Assembly (NCBI GenBank): GCA_024704765.1
Contig: JAKMXF010000066.1
Coordinates: 1,113,883 to 1,177,882 of the forward strand
Direction of reading: 5' to 3'
Origin: Oopsacas minuta
Taxonomy: Eukaryota > Porifera > Hexactinellida > Lyssacinosida > Leucopsacidae
DNA: 64,000 nucleotides
Part shown: in pieces, positions 1 to 12,082 of the stretch
Position numbering within the stretch: position 1 is the stretch's first letter
Layout: every line of letters begins with the position of its first letter
Position numbers and translations under genes: made by a program
Notes under the pieces: generated by a model
Databases searched by the model: none
Seen by the model: the letters and a program-made list of their open reading frames with translations, nothing else
Told to the model about the DNA's origin: nothing

Positions 1-1250
1 ACCCTCGAGCTAAAATTAATTGAACTCTCCAATGGTACAGTTCCCCCATGTGTTCCATCTCATTATCAGAATTTTAGTGTTAATGCTAAAATAATTGTTT
101 GTTTCTGGAATTAGCAATACAAGTATAATTTGGTTTGTGCGAGGTTAAAGATCAACTACCTACTTATTAATCTGTTTATACAATATGTAATGGTTACAGT
201 CAGTAAACAAATACGATAGCAAATGTCATATTTCCCCCACTACGCTGTATTCTTTCTTGACTCAAATTACCATCATTTTTTTGCGAATACTATGTGAATT
301 ATCTTATTAGTAAAGCCTGGATTATCTCGGGAATTCAAGTGTCATCCATGAGAAAGTATTTTTGCTATATTTCTGGGTATTTTATGGTGGAAAAGAGGAA
401 TAATGTGAAATTCCGAGAAAATTGTAATAGGGGTTGTCACGCATATTTTGCTCACCTCCGCCGCAAATTCGGGAGAATCTTTTTGCATTTATTACAGACC
501 TTCCCTATATTTACAACTATCTCTTCTAATAATGATGTTTCAACCTAATTTACTGGTTAATACCTGTTTTCATTTGTATGATTCAATTCTGTTTTAGTAT
601 TAATAATATCTACAAACCAAAATATACGATCTCCTGTTAACAAATTGTATTATTACATTACATAATCTCTAATTTCAATAATCACATGATGAGGTAATTA
701 TGTATTAATCACATGAAATAGGTAATTTATCCCTTGGAATAAATGTTTTTATCAAAAATATAGATTTCAATTCCCTCGTGACTCGACAATAATACATTAC
801 ATTTCTGATTACAAATATTTTAATCCAGGAATACCATATATCCTAGCAGGTGTTAAAATCTTTTTCTCAGATGCTTGAACTCAGTTTTGTGAATATTAGT
901 TTGTAAATTACCTTAGAAATATCACTAATAACTTGAACTTGAACTTTGAATGATAATTACGGAAATACACTACTTTTTCTAACGATAATTCCAGTTATTT
1001 CAATAAATAGTACTTCCCTTTTATGAGAATAATTGATTGGTGGTTGTACTACATCTTCCCCTTCCCTAAATCCATCCCATGATGACTGATGAGGATAGTT
1101 CATCTTATTGGTAATGCTTCAACAAACAACTTTGCACATGTGTATTACGTGTTTAGAAGATTATTCAGCAATTTGCCAGCTATGCAGCATTTGAATATTC
1201 TACTCTGCTACTGGATATTTTATGTATTTAATATTACGTATTATTCTTAG
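1..1250. other. Upstream stretch without a recognised exon
   Basis: AT-rich DNA upstream of the first recognised tetraspanin exon. It probably belongs to an intron of that gene or to its 5' region. I see no convincing exon, RNA gene or repeat here. Confidence 0.4.
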
Positions 1251-4200
1251 TTAGTTTTCTTCTGCGTTATCATCATCGTTGGAGAAGTTGGGATGGCAGT
1301 TTACGTCTATCTTGAAAGAACCAATGTAAGGCAATACAGTGGAACCTCGTTAATACGAAGGTTATTTAATTGGCATTACTCCGGTGATACGAACTTGGGG
1401 TAAGCGGACAAATTTTGGCAGTCCGTTGGTGTTCGTATTTACGAGATTCCACACAACAATTCTATGAACTTTACTATTATACAATTATTATGACATTGGA
1501 TTATTTCGTTAATTTTCTTATCAAAATCTCTAACAATCATGAAATATGAGAGTAAACTATACGTTTGATTTTCGGTGATCCCGTAACTAACGAAGTATAT
1601 AGTTGTTCACGATCACGAATACTTAGTATGTCACGTAATGCACCATTTTCCTACTAATCATTGTTCTCCACCAAAACTCAAATTGATTTATTCATGGAAT
1701 ACTGAATTATTATTTCAACTATTTTTCACTCTTCAGAAAATTCTGAGATTCTATGATACATCACCGAATCTTGGTGGATAATTTGGGGCCTTATGGTCAA
1801 AATACAGGCTTTTTCAATTTTCTGATCATTGTGAATTTTCTAAATTTCGGACTACGTATTCATGGTTGATTATTTCATAACATTCTAAAATTCCATTTTG
1901 CCATACCCGCTGAATATTTCAACTTAGAACTTTACTCAACTATTTAATTAATTTCCATTCCATTGTGTTTCATCTAGTTAGTCGACTTGCTGCCTTATAT
2001 CTGGAATTTCTTAGATGATACATTAAGAGTAGTATTACAAGATCAGGTAACCACCCCCCCCTACAGGAAGACAGTAATATGATATACTATTACATAAATA
2101 TTTATTGCATTATCTCTGCCTCTCCTGTTATTAATTATGGATTGTTTGGGATAGTCTGTAGTGATATGACTTGCTTACTAATTGATAACATTGATTGCAA
2201 ATTATTCAGCGAATATTTCTTTTATTGAGTTCATTGAAATAAATACAATGAAACAATGATATAATTCATCAATTTCTAACTTTGTAGAACTAGTCTAAAA
2301 TAGTTGGCTCGCCTACCCTATTCGGAAAACCAGTGAGTTGCCCTCTCCCATCTGCTTTTTATCCAATTATTTTTCGATTATCCCAGTCTGTTGCTATGGC
2401 AAAGTTCATCCAAACAACAAGCTATATCTAACAGATATATTTGCATACAATCTCACAATGCAACGCTAATTCCCCGTAAACTGGTGCACCAACAAAATCA
2501 TTTGTCTACACAAACATAAATCAGTATACGATGATTCAAAACATATAGCTTCCGTGTTAACTTAATTTTAGTGAAGATTATAAATCCATGAAAAAACGTT
2601 TTGTAAGTGATCACATGGCATAATGTAATCCTAGCTATCGCTTATCTTACTTGGATATATTAAGAACTTAGTGAATAAATGTGAAAAATCTTAGGAAATT
2701 TCCTAATAACAATCTTCGTATTGATTTGACCAAAATGTACTTTAGTTGATAGCGATTTGATTAATTGATATTACTCAAAATGATTTAAGATATCTTATTT
2801 TAGTTAAAAATATTACATAATTAGTATATTGTGATTGTTATAATACACTTTATTCGTCAGTAATTATGATATTCTTATGATTCTTTTCATTACAGATTTC
2901 TTGTAATTTTTACCACAAATTTCTATAGAAACACATTTTCTGTAAATTTCTATGATTTATCAATTCTCTTTTCTTGTAGCTACGTTGCTGTAACTTTGGA
3001 AATGTTACATTTGGGAACGATACCTTCGTGCCTGCCGTTAGTAATGGTAGCACTTCTTGTATTGAGGGAGTAACTGTAAGTTTGCTATTATATATTTTCA
3101 GCTAATACCAACATGAACTTCTCCTGAATTGTACAGGGCTATAATTTCCTTGGCCTTTCGAAATTGTCAATTTTAAGACAGATTCATGGATGTGTTAAAT
3201 GAGATCAGATACTTAAATAGGGGGGTGACGTCACAATGTTTAATTTGCACTATTCTTTAAAGCAGTTTTTATACATTCATTTCAAAAGAGTTCTCCAAAA
3301 AACTTTCAGCAAAATATGAGTAAATTTTTTAGTAAATTTCTCCAGTATTTCTTACAATTCTCTCTTTCCTCTAATTACTTTCAACACCTCAGAAAAATTC
3401 TATTTGATAATCTAATAGTGTACAATATGCATTTTTGCATAATCTCCTACAATTGTACTGCCTTTAATTCCACGTAGGACTTTGCAACCTAATCTATTCT
3501 GTTAACGTGAGCAAGTCTCAATTCAATAGTCTAAATTCTCCATAAATTATTCAGATAAAACGCCTTAAGTCTGGGATAAGACAAACATAGAAATACAACT
3601 AACTCTATTATAGATTATCTAGCACTGAGCTAAATGGTGATTCGTAGCATTACTTCCATTTGTGCCGTATGTAGATTTACTGCCCGTATTACTGCCTGTT
3701 TTAGTTATTATATTCGAATATTGCATGTAGGTTCTATTTAATTTCAATTTTTTAGCTGATATGTTACATGCAAACAGATTATTACTAGGAATTGCACTGA
3801 ATATTTTCAGAGTTTATTTCAGATTTTAAATGCTGTGCATTTACATTATATGGTTATAACACGTCACAATTCTCAGGAAATTTATTATCTATAATAAGCC
3901 ACGTGAACTAGCAAAGCCATAGCCACTAGTGATATTTTATGGATGTGAAATAATGTTAGAACATATTTAATTGTTTGTAGATTTGGTTACTTAATATCCG
4001 GTTGTGTAACACTTTACTATATCAAAAGAGAACTGAAATCACTTTTGTTTTTGTGAATTTCTCAACGTCTTTAATCTATTTTTGATTTCTATTAAGATGC
4101 ACAATCTGTAAAATATGTTGAACTTCCTTTGACGTCTGAAAATTTTTTCCAGATGCTACATCCTAAAATACACCTATATAATATTTTGTATTATTTTGAC

Positions 4201-5281
4201 GTTTATCATTATTTCTTCTATAGATTACTTGTTATCCCAAACTAACCGAGGTCCTTGGGATTACTGTGTATGTAGTGATCGGGTTTATGGTTGTTCTCGT
4301 TCTCATACAGGTACCACAACTAACGTACAATTCTCGTTTTACTAGAACTACAGTCTAATAGCAAGTCACATTTTGCACACGAATTTCCTTGCTGATTCGT
4401 GAACTTGCTATTAGAGGAATTATTTCCAATACAAAATGTACTCTAAGTCCCTGAAAAAACTTGCTAATAGGCGAACACCACTGTAGTTTCCCGATTCCAT
4501 CTCTGTTCTCAGTTTCGGACACAATTTCCCCAAAATCTCTACATACAATTAATTGATTCTAATCTATAACACGTCACAGTCACACGGTCATTTGTTGAAT
4601 GACTCTGCTTACAATTTATAGGAGGCAGTACCCTAATGACTTCATTTGAACATTCATATATTACGTAGAGGACATCTGTGAATATTTTATATGATGTCTC
4701 TACGTAATTATTGTGCCCGTGTATACTCTATACTCTGTGATATTTATAGAATATTATTACATAATTTTGTGTTCTTATAAGTATAATCAAGTTAATAGAC
4801 GATTCTAGCAATTATCCCTATTAGAGGTATTGAATCAATTTATGATAATTATAGTATCATCCATTTCTCTTGCTAGCAATGATATGAAAATCGAATTACA
4901 ACGTTCGTAACTTGTTTGTGGGCGAAATGTAAATTCTCAACATAACGCTTTATGGTTTATGAATAGAAATAATTATTTTCTATGTATTTAGCTCGCTGCT
5001 GCTACTGTTAGCATCCTATTAGCTCAGATAACCTATGCTTTCAAAAAGTATAGAAAAATGCAGGCAAATGAGGTAAGGGCATATTTCAATATGTTTTTTA
5101 GTTTGGAATACTCCCCTTATATCGAAGCTCAAGGGACCGTGATAATTACTTCGATATAACCGGAGTTGACTGTATTTATGTTTCTGCATTTTAGAAAGCC
5201 GCCAAGACTTCAAACGCTAGAATTCCCAGAGGAATGCAAACCAAAGCAGATCATGACCCAATCATGCAGACGAATTATTAA
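1251..5281 (+). CDS. Tetraspanin, 3' exons only (5' part not found)
   Basis: Six exons can be joined by hand, all phase 0 with GT/AG borders: 1251-1325, 1978-2046, 2980-3075, 4224-4310, 4992-5072 and 5195-5281 (TAA), giving 163 residues. The first encodes the end of a hydrophobic helix (TM3-like, VIIIVGEVGMAVYVYLE). The second and third encode a large extracellular loop with a double-cysteine LRCCNFGN (the tetraspanin CCG position) and further cysteines SC and TCYP. The fourth and fifth encode TM4 (VYVVIGFMVVLVLI, then a second hydrophobic stretch). The last is a short basic cytoplasmic tail. Tetraspanins organise membrane microdomains with integrins and signalling partners. The CCG glycine is Asn here. 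Exons for TM1, the small loop and TM2 were not recognised in bases 1-1250, so they probably lie upstream of the window. Introns are 120-1,150 bp, and the first and last hold MITE remnants. Confidence 0.8.
1337..1453. repeat. Tigger/pogo-like MITE (CAGTGGAACCTCGTTAATAC family)
   Basis: The left end CAGTGGAACCTCGTTAATAC follows a TA and is mirrored on the right by TTCGTATTTACGAGATTCCAC. The core (ATTACTCCGG ... CCGTTGGTGTTCGT) recurs at about 60055-60230. It lies in the first tetraspanin intron. Confidence 0.65.
5108..5173. repeat. Truncated pogo/Tigger-like MITE
   Basis: The right half of the element found whole at 43312-43477: TATATCGAAGCTCAAGGGAC, then CGGAGTTGACTG-TA. It lies in the last tetraspanin intron. 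Confidence 0.6.
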
Positions 5282-5579
5282 GTAGGCATTTTGTTTTTGC
5301 TTTTAAACGCTTTTAACGCTAGCAAACTTTATCATTCTTTGTTACTTATCAATTGTATTATTGTCTCATTTATATTTGTCTATCAATTATACGTAAACAA
5401 GTTTGTTTACTTTATGCATGTAATTGGATACAAAGTTGTTTGTTGTGTGTAGACAGAATAATCTCTGTGATACTGATTTGTAAGAATAATACCACATCAT
5501 AGAGAGCAATAGTGATATCGAGTATATATTATTCAGGGAGTTATCCTCATAGCATATTTACATCTCTCGGCTGTGTTCT

Positions 5580-8500
5580 ATGAAATCTGCGAAAGGCCTT
5601 TGCGATACGTGTTCTGAATCAACTCGTCCTGCTCTGGTAGCAGCAAGAGATGGTCACTTGAACTGCCTTGTATTTGCGTGCGATTCCCTTGGTCTAGCCA
5701 ATGAGCTTGATGGATACAGTGCAACACCATTACATTTTTCAGCACGACATGGTCATCTTGATTGCGTAGAATGGATAGTTCGTCATAATGTGATATCTCC
5801 TACGTCTGTTACACGTGGTGGTACAACCCCAGCACATGATGCAGCTGCAACAGGTCAGATAGATTGTCTCAAGTTTTTACTTTCAAATTCAAAGTGTTCA
5901 TTGAACGATCGTACTATCGAAGGTTCTACAATGCTACACATGGCCTGTCGTTTTGGCAGGCTCCCAATGGTGAAATGGCTGGTGGGTGAAAACGGAGTAT
6001 CACCCAATGAAACCGGCGTAAATGACGTCACCCCTATACATATTTCCGCGGCTAAAGACCATTTGAAATGCCTACAATGGTTAACACAGCAACCACAATA
6101 CATAGCTAATATGGAGACAATACACGGAGCTACTCCTACGTATTTCGCAGCGCAAGAGGGATGCTTCAAGAGCCTGGAATGGTTGATAGAACACGCGAAA
6201 GGTGACTCTAAAATAGCCGCAAAAGATGGTATGTTGCCTATACATGCTGCGGCACAGGCTGGACACCTAGACTGCATCAAATTGCTGATCTCCAGGGGTT
6301 ATGGGACTGTGAATGAATTGTCTAAAGATGGTGGAACGCCGATACACTTCGCGTCTGCAGGTGGACATGCTAATACGCTTGTATGGCTTATTCGTAATGG
6401 TGGTATAGTAAATGTTAAAGATAATTGTCGTAGTACTCCATTACATGACGCTGCTGAACAAGGACAAGCTACTACTGTTCGTGTGCTATTAGAATCTGGA
6501 AGTGATCCACGAGCAATGGACGATGAATGTTTTTCCCCTCTCGATTTAGCGGAGGAATCTGGCTCTGCTGAGTGCATCCATTTATTGAGGGTCGCGGCAT
6601 CCGGTCAGACTGTACCTCCCAATTTACAGTCACCTCAAAACAAACAAAATGGAAAGGTAAGTACAGGCAGTAGGTATTTAGACCGCGGAGGTTATGCACA
6701 GAGGGATTTTGATTATTTATCTTCTCCCACTGAGGTTGAGATCCAGACACCGAAGCAGAGAAGGAAAGGTAGGTTCAGCTTCAACTTTCTCCGGGGAAAC
6801 TCTGTTTTCAGCAGACGTTCTGCTACATCTCTTGATCACGAGGAAATTTTGAGGCGAAAAAGCAAAAAAGGCTACTACAGTAATCCAGATTCTGGTAATC
6901 AATCTCGAACAGATATATTCGCTAACGATAACCAAGCATCAAATCAACAATCTCCTTTGATGTTGAATGCGCTAATCAGCTCAAAATCTCCCGAAGTAAT
7001 ACGGGTAGTTCGTCATACTCAGCAGACCACCTCTCACAGCCCAAGTTATACTCCACCTCCTTCTCGAAAACGTTCTTTGACAGGCAATTTAGACAATTCT
7101 AATCCTCCCTCACCTGAACTATCAAAATCCACCGAATGGACAACTAGTAAGCCTAAGAAAAAACACATATTCAAGACACAGGAAGTGAACTCCGAATCTA
7201 GGGCAAAAGACAAAGCAAATTTTAAATCTTGGATGCAATACCAATCGAATATAAACAAACTCTCAACAAGCCCTAATCAAGATGTACATGTAGGTAAACA
7301 CAATAGAATATATGCAGTCAGGAATCCACTTATCGAAGCTGAGATTCAAAACGAGGAGAAACCAGAACGAAACATCATTGGAGTAGATGATACAGTTATT
7401 CTCAATAAGGTAAATTTCCTATCTGAAAATGACATTGAACATGTAGGTGCTAGAGAGTTTGGATTACCTGTTATTCCTCCTAAGCCTGTACTGTCAAAAG
7501 AGCAACTGATGCGCTTAGGCGATGATCCTTACAAAAAGGATGATGGCATCAGCTCGCCGTCTAAAGAGGATTACGGTGATTCTAACTATGCAAAACGTGA
7601 GCTCTCACTGGTAGATGAGAGAGATGAGATATCACGTATTTCAACATTTTCCGCCAAAAAATCAGTCCAATTAGTTGAGCCACAGGATCAGCCTGCAGCC
7701 GACCAAAAACGAGTGAACGCATCTTATCTTACAGGCATAAAGCAGAAACGCTTTGAAATGCTTGAAGCAGCTAGTCTAGCATTGCTAGGACCCCCGTTAA
7801 TCGGGCAAAGACGAGTGAATAAGTTTTTCATTGCAATCGGCAATGATCCTGGAATACACTGTTGGAAGGTTGGCCCTACCTCAAGCAAACTAACTGAAAT
7901 CACAGGAAACGGCCCTTTGTCTGGACATTTCCATGTATTAGATACTTATCTATTTCTGCATACTTCTGTCAATGGTCCAATATTCCATCAAATTCACGTT
8001 TGGAAAGGTCATTTATCTGATTGGGCAATTTATGACAAAGCCACAGAGTTAGCGCATGATCTCAGTAACTCTCTATCTGGCATCAGTCAGATTTATAAGG
8101 AAATTCAAGGCTTAGAAAGTGACCAGTTTATATCATATTTCAAATCTAGAGTTATCTACTATCACCAGTCAATCAATAAGCCATTCACTCAGGCCTGTTT
8201 GTACGAGTTATCGGGTACACATGCAATCAGATGCGCACAATCTAGCTTCGGCTTGAAGCAATTTACCACAACAATGATGTATATTCTCATTTCACAGAAA
8301 ACTATGTATCTTTGGGTTGGACCTCAAGCAACTGAGCATTTGAAAACAGCTGTTTATAATATTGCATTAGAGATAAGAGAAAAAGAACGAATGACGTCAT
8401 TTCTAGTGCTTGATCCTACGCAAAAGAATGAAGCGTTCAATTCAGCTCTTAGAATCGTGGAGCAAAAACCTTTAAAATCTTTCTCAAAAATATACCATTC

Positions 8501-11500
8501 AATCCATAACTCAAATATTCCCATAAAATACTACAGAACTATGTTTAATGAAGCTAAACGTATGGGCTATCGTGAGATTCGATATTCGCCAGTAATCTTC
8601 AACCGTGATGAACTAATATTCATCGTAATGTCTCTGAGATTGACTGTTTGGGTTGGTCATAATAAACGTCATCAAGCGCAGGATTTCCTCGGCATGGCAC
8701 AAGCACTGTTGAAAACTTGTTTCTATCCGGAATTACTTCATTGCGTTGTGCTACACGAATTCGGAGAAGATGCTCTATTTATCCATCAATTTCCTGAGCT
8801 TGAGAGACCTAATCTGAGCCTTTTAGATACTGAAACGAAAAATGAACTCAACATATTACCAATTCCAGTGCCTTTAATGCATGATGCGGGATTGGGTCGC
8901 ATCAAAATATTTGAGATTAATGCCAGTGGGAAGCGTGAACAGCCAATAGCAGAATTCGGGCATTTCAATTCATTGTACTGCTATTTTGTCCTGTATTCAT
9001 ATCGTAGGGAAATCAAGTTCCTATCTCTGATGTATGTGTGGATTGGTAATGAAGCTAATGATAATATTATCAGAAATCAAGAAATACAATTGAGAGAACT
9101 TCAAGCTAACACACCAGGTGATCAAGCGATCATATACATCCCTCAGAAGCTGGAAACCGATCACTTTTTGAGTCTTTTCAAAGCAAAGTTTATTGTGCAT
9201 CAAACATCGTTCAAAAGGTCATACGAAGATAATTCAGCATCTCTCTATAGGATATTTTCATTCAATCTGTTAAGCATCAAGGCAGTGCAAGTTGAAACGC
9301 AAGCGTCCTCTCTCTTGTCAAATTCCGCGTTTGTACTCAGTTCTCCGGCCAAGAGTATCGTATGGATTGGGCAGACTACGTCACAAAATGATCGTCGTGG
9401 TGCAATGCTAATTGCCAAAGAGCTGAAACCACAGGAACCTCTCACTTTGATGGAAGGTGAAGAAACGGAGAGATTTTGGGCACAACTTGGTGGGAAACAA
9501 ACCTACGCGCCTGTACCCAAAGAACATTGGCCACCACATCATGCCTCGCCAATACTCTATCATTTTTTTAAAGGCATAAAGCCTATATTCACTTCTATAC
9601 CTAATTTCACGCAGAAAGATTTGCATATTGGCAGCGTCTTTATTCTAGATACAAGTTCACATCTTTTCATATGGCATGGTAGTATGGTAGAGACGTTTGA
9701 CTCAAGAGCAATTGTGCAAGATTATCTGTTGCAAACAGCTCCAGAGAAGAGCTTAGACAAAATAGTGCTGGTTGTCCTTAATCAAGGTGCCGAGCCTTCT
9801 AGCTTCACAAGCCTATTCCCTGCATGGGATGATAACATTTGGAAAAATCCTGATAAACGATTGAGTCAGATTTTAGCAAGTAAGCCGATACTTAAACAGC
9901 CTCCTGCAGCCAATAATATCATTAGAGACGAGGCTAGATCTGCACTAAATATAGATGCCAGTATTCCTGCTGTGCACATTGAGCATGAGAAAAGCTTAGT
10001 TGAAAGATTACAGGAGAGACGAGGCAGTCCATCTGGCACACTACTAACTCCAGAGCCTTTCAAGATACAAGCTGACGCGGTTAAAGAAGATTTGATGAAA
10101 GAGATTAACGAACTGGATGAAGTTTTGAAAAGTTTTGAATTAGGAACAGCGATCAGTTTACCAAATACCGAATTTGAGCATGCGAATAAGAAAAAGATTA
10201 AATTAGACGCATTACGTAGAGGTGAGTTTTCAAAGTTCATGGGTAAACCTGAGCCTGTAGAAGAACTTGATACTGACGCTCTGATCAAAGAACTGGACAC
10301 AACGATGCAACAGGTGAATAGGAATGTATTAAACGAAGAGAAGCGAAGAAGCAGAACATACTCTAATCCTGAAGAGCTTATTCGTACAAGAGTAAACACA
10401 GATGTATCGTCCATGACTCCTTACACATTTTTACCCAACTTAAAGGAGCCTAGCACAACAGAAATGCTTGATAATTACGAAAGGAGACCAAGAAACGAGT
10501 CCATTGTCAGTATGAGCGGATCAAGTACTGGAGTACCAACTCAGCTGTCTTTGGTTAACACACCACTTATGTTGAAGAAAACTTCTGGCGGAAAATCCCC
10601 GAATTTCGCTCAGCGTAAACCTTTTAGTGTACCTGTTCCGGCCTCAAAAAGCCAAGAAAAGTACGTTAATGTCAATAGCAGTCAGCCAACTGGGATTGGG
10701 GCTTGGACGCCAAGCGTTGTGACCCCAAAAGGTCATTTTAAGCCTCCTCCACTGAGCGAGAAGAATAACCCAGAAATCGCCAAACATTTTCGCTCAAATG
10801 TGCAAGCGAAAATCGCTAAAACAAAAGCTAAATCTCCTCGTAACGATGAATTCCCAAGCCCTGCCTTAGACAGTACCAAATTTCTAATGTCTTTAGAACT
10901 AGAAGCAACTGGACAGATTGTAGAATTCGCTCTGAAGAGAAACACGCTTGTACAGAATGTGATTTATAAAGTAGTTGAAAAGTGCCGCTGCAAATTGACA
11001 CCAACCCTCTCCTTATTTGAAGTTCATCCCAGCTTGAACTTGGAGAGGAAGCTAGAAGATCACGAAGTTGTATTGAATGTTATGCAGCAATGGCCTGAGA
11101 GTTCTGGATCAACTGGTGAGTGTAAGCTTCTTGTTAGGGACTATCTAGACAAATATGCGATAATGGGAGGTATACTGAGTATCGATGAGGTAGAGATTTC
11201 TATTCATGACCGATCCCTACCTCGACTTAGATCTGAAATATTCGTCAACAGAACGATTCCTAAAGACGAAAAAGACTGGAGCAAAGTGAATATTGAATTC
11301 AAAATAGACGGTATATATTTCTGGCAAGATGAAAGAACTTTAAGATGTATTTCAAGATTTTCTGGAAATCAACTATACACATTTATCACGCAAGAAACAG
11401 ATACTCCTGCTCCTTATGCATTTGCATTGAAACCGTTAAATTCATGGAGCAGGGAGGAACTACACATTTTCTGCACACCAAATAATGAAATATTCTCTAC

Positions 11501-11624
11501 ATGGTATGGATATATTACAATTGGTATTTTCGGGTTAAAACCTTTATACAAAGACTGGCAAATAATGAGGAAACAATTTTCACAGCTTTTAGATATGAAG
11601 ACAAGATCTGACGAGACCCCCTAA
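5580..11624 (+). CDS. Espin-like ankyrin / six-gelsolin-repeat / RA-PH protein, single exon
   Basis: One uninterrupted 2,014-residue frame. Residues 1 to about 340 are roughly nine ankyrin repeats closest to the espin head (TPAHDAAATGQIDCLKFLL; ATPLHFSARHGHLDCVEW). A low-complexity, Ser- and basic-rich linker runs to about 745. Residues 748-1420 hold six gelsolin/villin-type repeats with the usual endings (IHVWKG, MYLWVG, LTVWVG, MYVWIG, SIVWIG, LFIWHG). After a second disordered linker, about 1770-1857 is an RA domain of the Grb7/lamellipodin type (HPSLNLERKLEDHEVVLNV), and about 1860-2008 is the matching PH domain ending LYKDWQIMRKQF. There is no villin headpiece. Each part is known from actin-bundling, capping or filopodial proteins, so an actin regulator recruited by Ras/Rap GTPase and phosphoinositide is a reasonable inference. 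I know no described protein with this order. The start is the first ATG after in-frame stops; an untranslated 5' exon is possible. Confidence 0.9.
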   Translation: MKSAKGLCDTCSESTRPALVAARDGHLNCLVFACDSLGLANELDGYSATPLHFSARHGHLDCVEWIVRHNVISPTSVTRGGTTPAHDAAATGQIDCLKFLLSNSKCSLNDRTIEGSTMLHMACRFGRLPMVKWLVGENGVSPNETGVNDVTPIHISAAKDHLKCLQWLTQQPQYIANMETIHGATPTYFAAQEGCFKSLEWLIEHAKGDSKIAAKDGMLPIHAAAQAGHLDCIKLLISRGYGTVNELSKDGGTPIHFASAGGHANTLVWLIRNGGIVNVKDNCRSTPLHDAAEQGQATTVRVLLESGSDPRAMDDECFSPLDLAEESGSAECIHLLRVAASGQTVPPNLQSPQNKQNGKVSTGSRYLDRGGYAQRDFDYLSSPTEVEIQTPKQRRKGRFSFNFLRGNSVFSRRSATSLDHEEILRRKSKKGYYSNPDSGNQSRTDIFANDNQASNQQSPLMLNALISSKSPEVIRVVRHTQQTTSHSPSYTPPPSRKRSLTGNLDNSNPPSPELSKSTEWTTSKPKKKHIFKTQEVNSESRAKDKANFKSWMQYQSNINKLSTSPNQDVHVGKHNRIYAVRNPLIEAEIQNEEKPERNIIGVDDTVILNKVNFLSENDIEHVGAREFGLPVIPPKPVLSKEQLMRLGDDPYKKDDGISSPSKEDYGDSNYAKRELSLVDERDEISRISTFSAKKSVQLVEPQDQPAADQKRVNASYLTGIKQKRFEMLEAASLALLGPPLIGQRRVNKFFIAIGNDPGIHCWKVGPTSSKLTEITGNGPLSGHFHVLDTYLFLHTSVNGPIFHQIHVWKGHLSDWAIYDKATELAHDLSNSLSGISQIYKEIQGLESDQFISYFKSRVIYYHQSINKPFTQACLYELSGTHAIRCAQSSFGLKQFTTTMMYILISQKTMYLWVGPQATEHLKTAVYNIALEIREKERMTSFLVLDPTQKNEAFNSALRIVEQKPLKSFSKIYHSIHNSNIPIKYYRTMFNEAKRMGYREIRYSPVIFNRDELIFIVMSLRLTVWVGHNKRHQAQDFLGMAQALLKTCFYPELLHCVVLHEFGEDALFIHQFPELERPNLSLLDTETKNELNILPIPVPLMHDAGLGRIKIFEINASGKREQPIAEFGHFNSLYCYFVLYSYRREIKFLSLMYVWIGNEANDNIIRNQEIQLRELQANTPGDQAIIYIPQKLETDHFLSLFKAKFIVHQTSFKRSYEDNSASLYRIFSFNLLSIKAVQVETQASSLLSNSAFVLSSPAKSIVWIGQTTSQNDRRGAMLIAKELKPQEPLTLMEGEETERFWAQLGGKQTYAPVPKEHWPPHHASPILYHFFKGIKPIFTSIPNFTQKDLHIGSVFILDTSSHLFIWHGSMVETFDSRAIVQDYLLQTAPEKSLDKIVLVVLNQGAEPSSFTSLFPAWDDNIWKNPDKRLSQILASKPILKQPPAANNIIRDEARSALNIDASIPAVHIEHEKSLVERLQERRGSPSGTLLTPEPFKIQADAVKEDLMKEINELDEVLKSFELGTAISLPNTEFEHANKKKIKLDALRRGEFSKFMGKPEPVEELDTDALIKELDTTMQQVNRNVLNEEKRRSRTYSNPEELIRTRVNTDVSSMTPYTFLPNLKEPSTTEMLDNYERRPRNESIVSMSGSSTGVPTQLSLVNTPLMLKKTSGGKSPNFAQRKPFSVPVPASKSQEKYVNVNSSQPTGIGAWTPSVVTPKGHFKPPPLSEKNNPEIAKHFRSNVQAKIAKTKAKSPRNDEFPSPALDSTKFLMSLELEATGQIVEFALKRNTLVQNVIYKVVEKCRCKLTPTLSLFEVHPSLNLERKLEDHEVVLNVMQQWPESSGSTGECKLLVRDYLDKYAIMGGILSIDEVEISIHDRSLPRLRSEIFVNRTIPKDEKDWSKVNIEFKIDGIYFWQDERTLRCISRFSGNQLYTFITQETDTPAPYAFALKPLNSWSREELHIFCTPNNEIFSTWYGYITIGIFGLKPLYKDWQIMRKQFSQLLDMKTRSDETP

Positions 11625-12082
11625 TAGTTACTGATTATTATTATCATTATTATTATTATTATTATTATTATTTTCATTGAATTGAATTTTCACCTTTATA
11701 CATTCAATATTTGTAATTTTTCATATTTGCCTTTCTATGTAATACAATTTTTGTATTAAAATATATTTATCGAATGTTATTTCAGTGCAGTAACCTAGTG
11801 GGAGAACAATTGACTGTTTACATCTGCTAATTTCCCACACTTTCCAGGTGAAAACGACATGTGTTTGTTCAAACTTGCAAATTACAAGTACAACTAAAAC
11901 ATGAATATCTGTATATTGCTTAATCCAGATAGTCTTAAGTAGCCATGATTCTATAAAAAATGTGGTAATTGTTATGAAACCCAGTGTTAAAATACGTCAA
12001 TTATTATCATATTGGAAAGAGATTACACTCTTGAATTATTTTTAAAATGGGTATTGGATTGATTAGAGATTTCACCGCAAAA
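11625..12082. other. Spacer between the ankyrin-gelsolin gene and the NOL12-like copy
   Basis: AT-rich, probably including the 3' UTR of the upstream gene and the ATT microsatellite. No further gene is seen. Confidence 0.4.
11637..11672. repeat. (ATT)n microsatellite
   Basis: A short run of ATT units just downstream of the ankyrin-gelsolin gene stop, in its probable 3' UTR. Confidence 0.9.

Noticed and set aside
294-548. 84-codon plus-strand frame
   Set aside because: No family features, no splice context, lies upstream of tetraspanin exons in AT-rich DNA; probably chance.
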